Part shown: piece by piece, positions 63,420 to 64,000 of the stretch
How positions within the stretch are numbered: the stretch's first letter is position 1
Layout of the letters: the number at the start of each line of letters is the position of its first letter
DNA from: Flagellimonas meridianipacifica
GTDB lineage: Bacteria > Bacteroidota > Bacteroidia > Flavobacteriales > Flavobacteriaceae
Direction: 5' to 3'
NCBI RefSeq assembly: GCF_003001695.1
Contig: NZ_PVYX01000001.1
Span: forward strand, 434,001-498,000
DNA length: 64,000 nucleotides
Program-made: the position numbers and the translations under genes
The notes under the pieces: model-generated
What the model saw: only the letters and a program-made list of their open reading frames with translations
Told to the model about the DNA's origin: nothing
The model's database searches: none

Positions 63420-63520
63420 TTAATAAAAACTAAGAAAAGACCATAACAAAATATGGCAATAATTCATAGCTTGACCGTTCAATGCTACCATTTAAAAACG
63501 TTTTAAAGCGAAAACAACAA

Positions 63521-64000
63521 ATGTCCCTTATACAAAAACCTTTCATTTTTTTGATTGTATTGTGTTTTACAATCAATCTAAGCGCACAAAAAAGAGCCAT
63601 GACGACCGACGATGGCCTTAACATGATTCGATTACAAGGCGCCTACATTTCACCCAATGGCAATCAAATTCTTTATGGTAAATCTGTACTGGATTGGGCA
63701 AAAAACAAACGCAATACGAAATACCACAGCATTCTTCCCAATGGGTCGGATGATTATCAGTTTCTAGGAAAGGACGGTGGGAGCAACATCCAGTTTTCAC
63801 CTGATGGAAAGTATATAAGTTTAACACGTACTATAGAAAAAAAATCGCAATTGTTTTTGCTCCGAGCCAATGGTGGTGAGGCCATCCAGCTAAGTAAACA
63901 CAGCGAAAGTATTAGGTCATATCAGTGGTCTCCCGATAGTAAAAAAATCTATTTTTTAGCAAACCAAACGCTTTCCAAAGAAGCCAAAAAAGATAAAAAA
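63521..64000 (+). CDS. S9-family (prolyl-oligopeptidase/DPP-like) peptidase, partial at right edge
   Basis: From ATG 63521 (an ATG 39 bases upstream is in frame but precedes the signal peptide) the protein has a signal peptide (ending LSAQ) and PD40 propeller repeats such as FSPDGKYISL and WSPDSKKIYFL. The frame is still open at base 64000 after 160 codons, so the catalytic domain lies outside the window. Such enzymes cut dipeptides or oligopeptides in the periplasm. Confidence 0.82.
   Translation, partial: MSLIQKPFIFLIVLCFTINLSAQKRAMTTDDGLNMIRLQGAYISPNGNQILYGKSVLDWAKNKRNTKYHSILPNGSDDYQFLGKDGGSNIQFSPDGKYISLTRTIEKKSQLFLLRANGGEAIQLSKHSESIRSYQWSPDSKKIYFLANQTLSKEAKKDKK

Noticed and set aside
1..64000. 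CRISPR arrays, transposases, integrases, rRNA and tRNA genes
   Set aside because: No regularly spaced repeats, no transposase or integrase motifs and no tRNA or rRNA sequence were seen while reading both strands.

Overview
The window looks like chromosome of a marine Flavobacteriaceae (Bacteroidota), close in style to Muricauda/Maribacter-type genomes. The reasons are low to moderate GC, many lipoproteins and outer-membrane proteins, DUF547/YHYH/DUF4242-type families, an arsenosugar locus, and an arginine operon that uses an N-acylornithine carbamoyltransferase. No rRNA, tRNA, CRISPR array or transposase was found.

Region 1 (71-11963) is the most unusual part. Ten co-directional, tightly packed, visibly AT-richer genes encode a radical SAM/SPASM maturase, a UPF0489 (peptide-arginase-type) protein, an exported S41 peptidase, an unrecognised protein, a subtilisin/DUF1611 fusion, a JmjC-type hydroxylase, an acyl carrier protein, a holo-ACP synthase, an ABC exporter and a stand-alone condensation-domain protein. 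It reads as a peptide natural-product locus that joins ribosomal-peptide maturation to acyl-carrier/condensation chemistry. A model consistent with the genes is arginine converted to ornithine, followed by acylation, hydroxylation, proteolysis and export. No precursor peptide is visible; it may lie left of base 1. A gene-poor stretch with two adjacent hairpins (11964-12652) separates this locus from ordinary chromosome.

Region 2 (12653-24009) holds an APH-type kinase coupled to a lipoprotein ADP-ribosylglycohydrolase, a DUF5694 protein, a YHYH lipoprotein, small proteins, a DoxX protein, gap, an unusual N-terminally extended pyruvate kinase, and a GH32 fructan hydrolase lipoprotein. Region 3 (24098-28541) is an arsenosugar-type cluster (rhodanese, DUF2064 glycosyltransferase, purine nucleoside phosphorylase, arsM, DUF547, second glycosyltransferase) without the usual radical SAM ArsS gene. 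Region 4 (28565-34337, minus strand) encodes envelope proteins, a GH113-like hydrolase and a second DUF547 protein. Region 5 (34571-40190) is a probable operon with an FAD oxidoreductase, a membrane polyferredoxin, a MORN-repeat protein and two GT2 glycosyltransferases. Regulators, a hydrolase, a class C beta-lactamase-fold protein and a GT-C mannosyltransferase follow.

Region 6 (46413-55947) is the arginine operon: a short Arg-rich leader peptide, a GNAT acyltransferase, argG, argC, proC, argD, argF', argB, an argE-like deacylase, an ACT-domain protein and argH. The argF' product has Ser at the position that separates acetyl- from succinyl-ornithine specificity, which suggests succinylated intermediates. 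Region 7 (56112-64000) contains loosely spaced plus-strand genes: an AraC regulator, a DUF4242 protein, a membrane adenylate cyclase, a PD40 lipoprotein, membrane proteins, a Tat-exported SDR and the start of an S9 peptidase that runs off the right edge.
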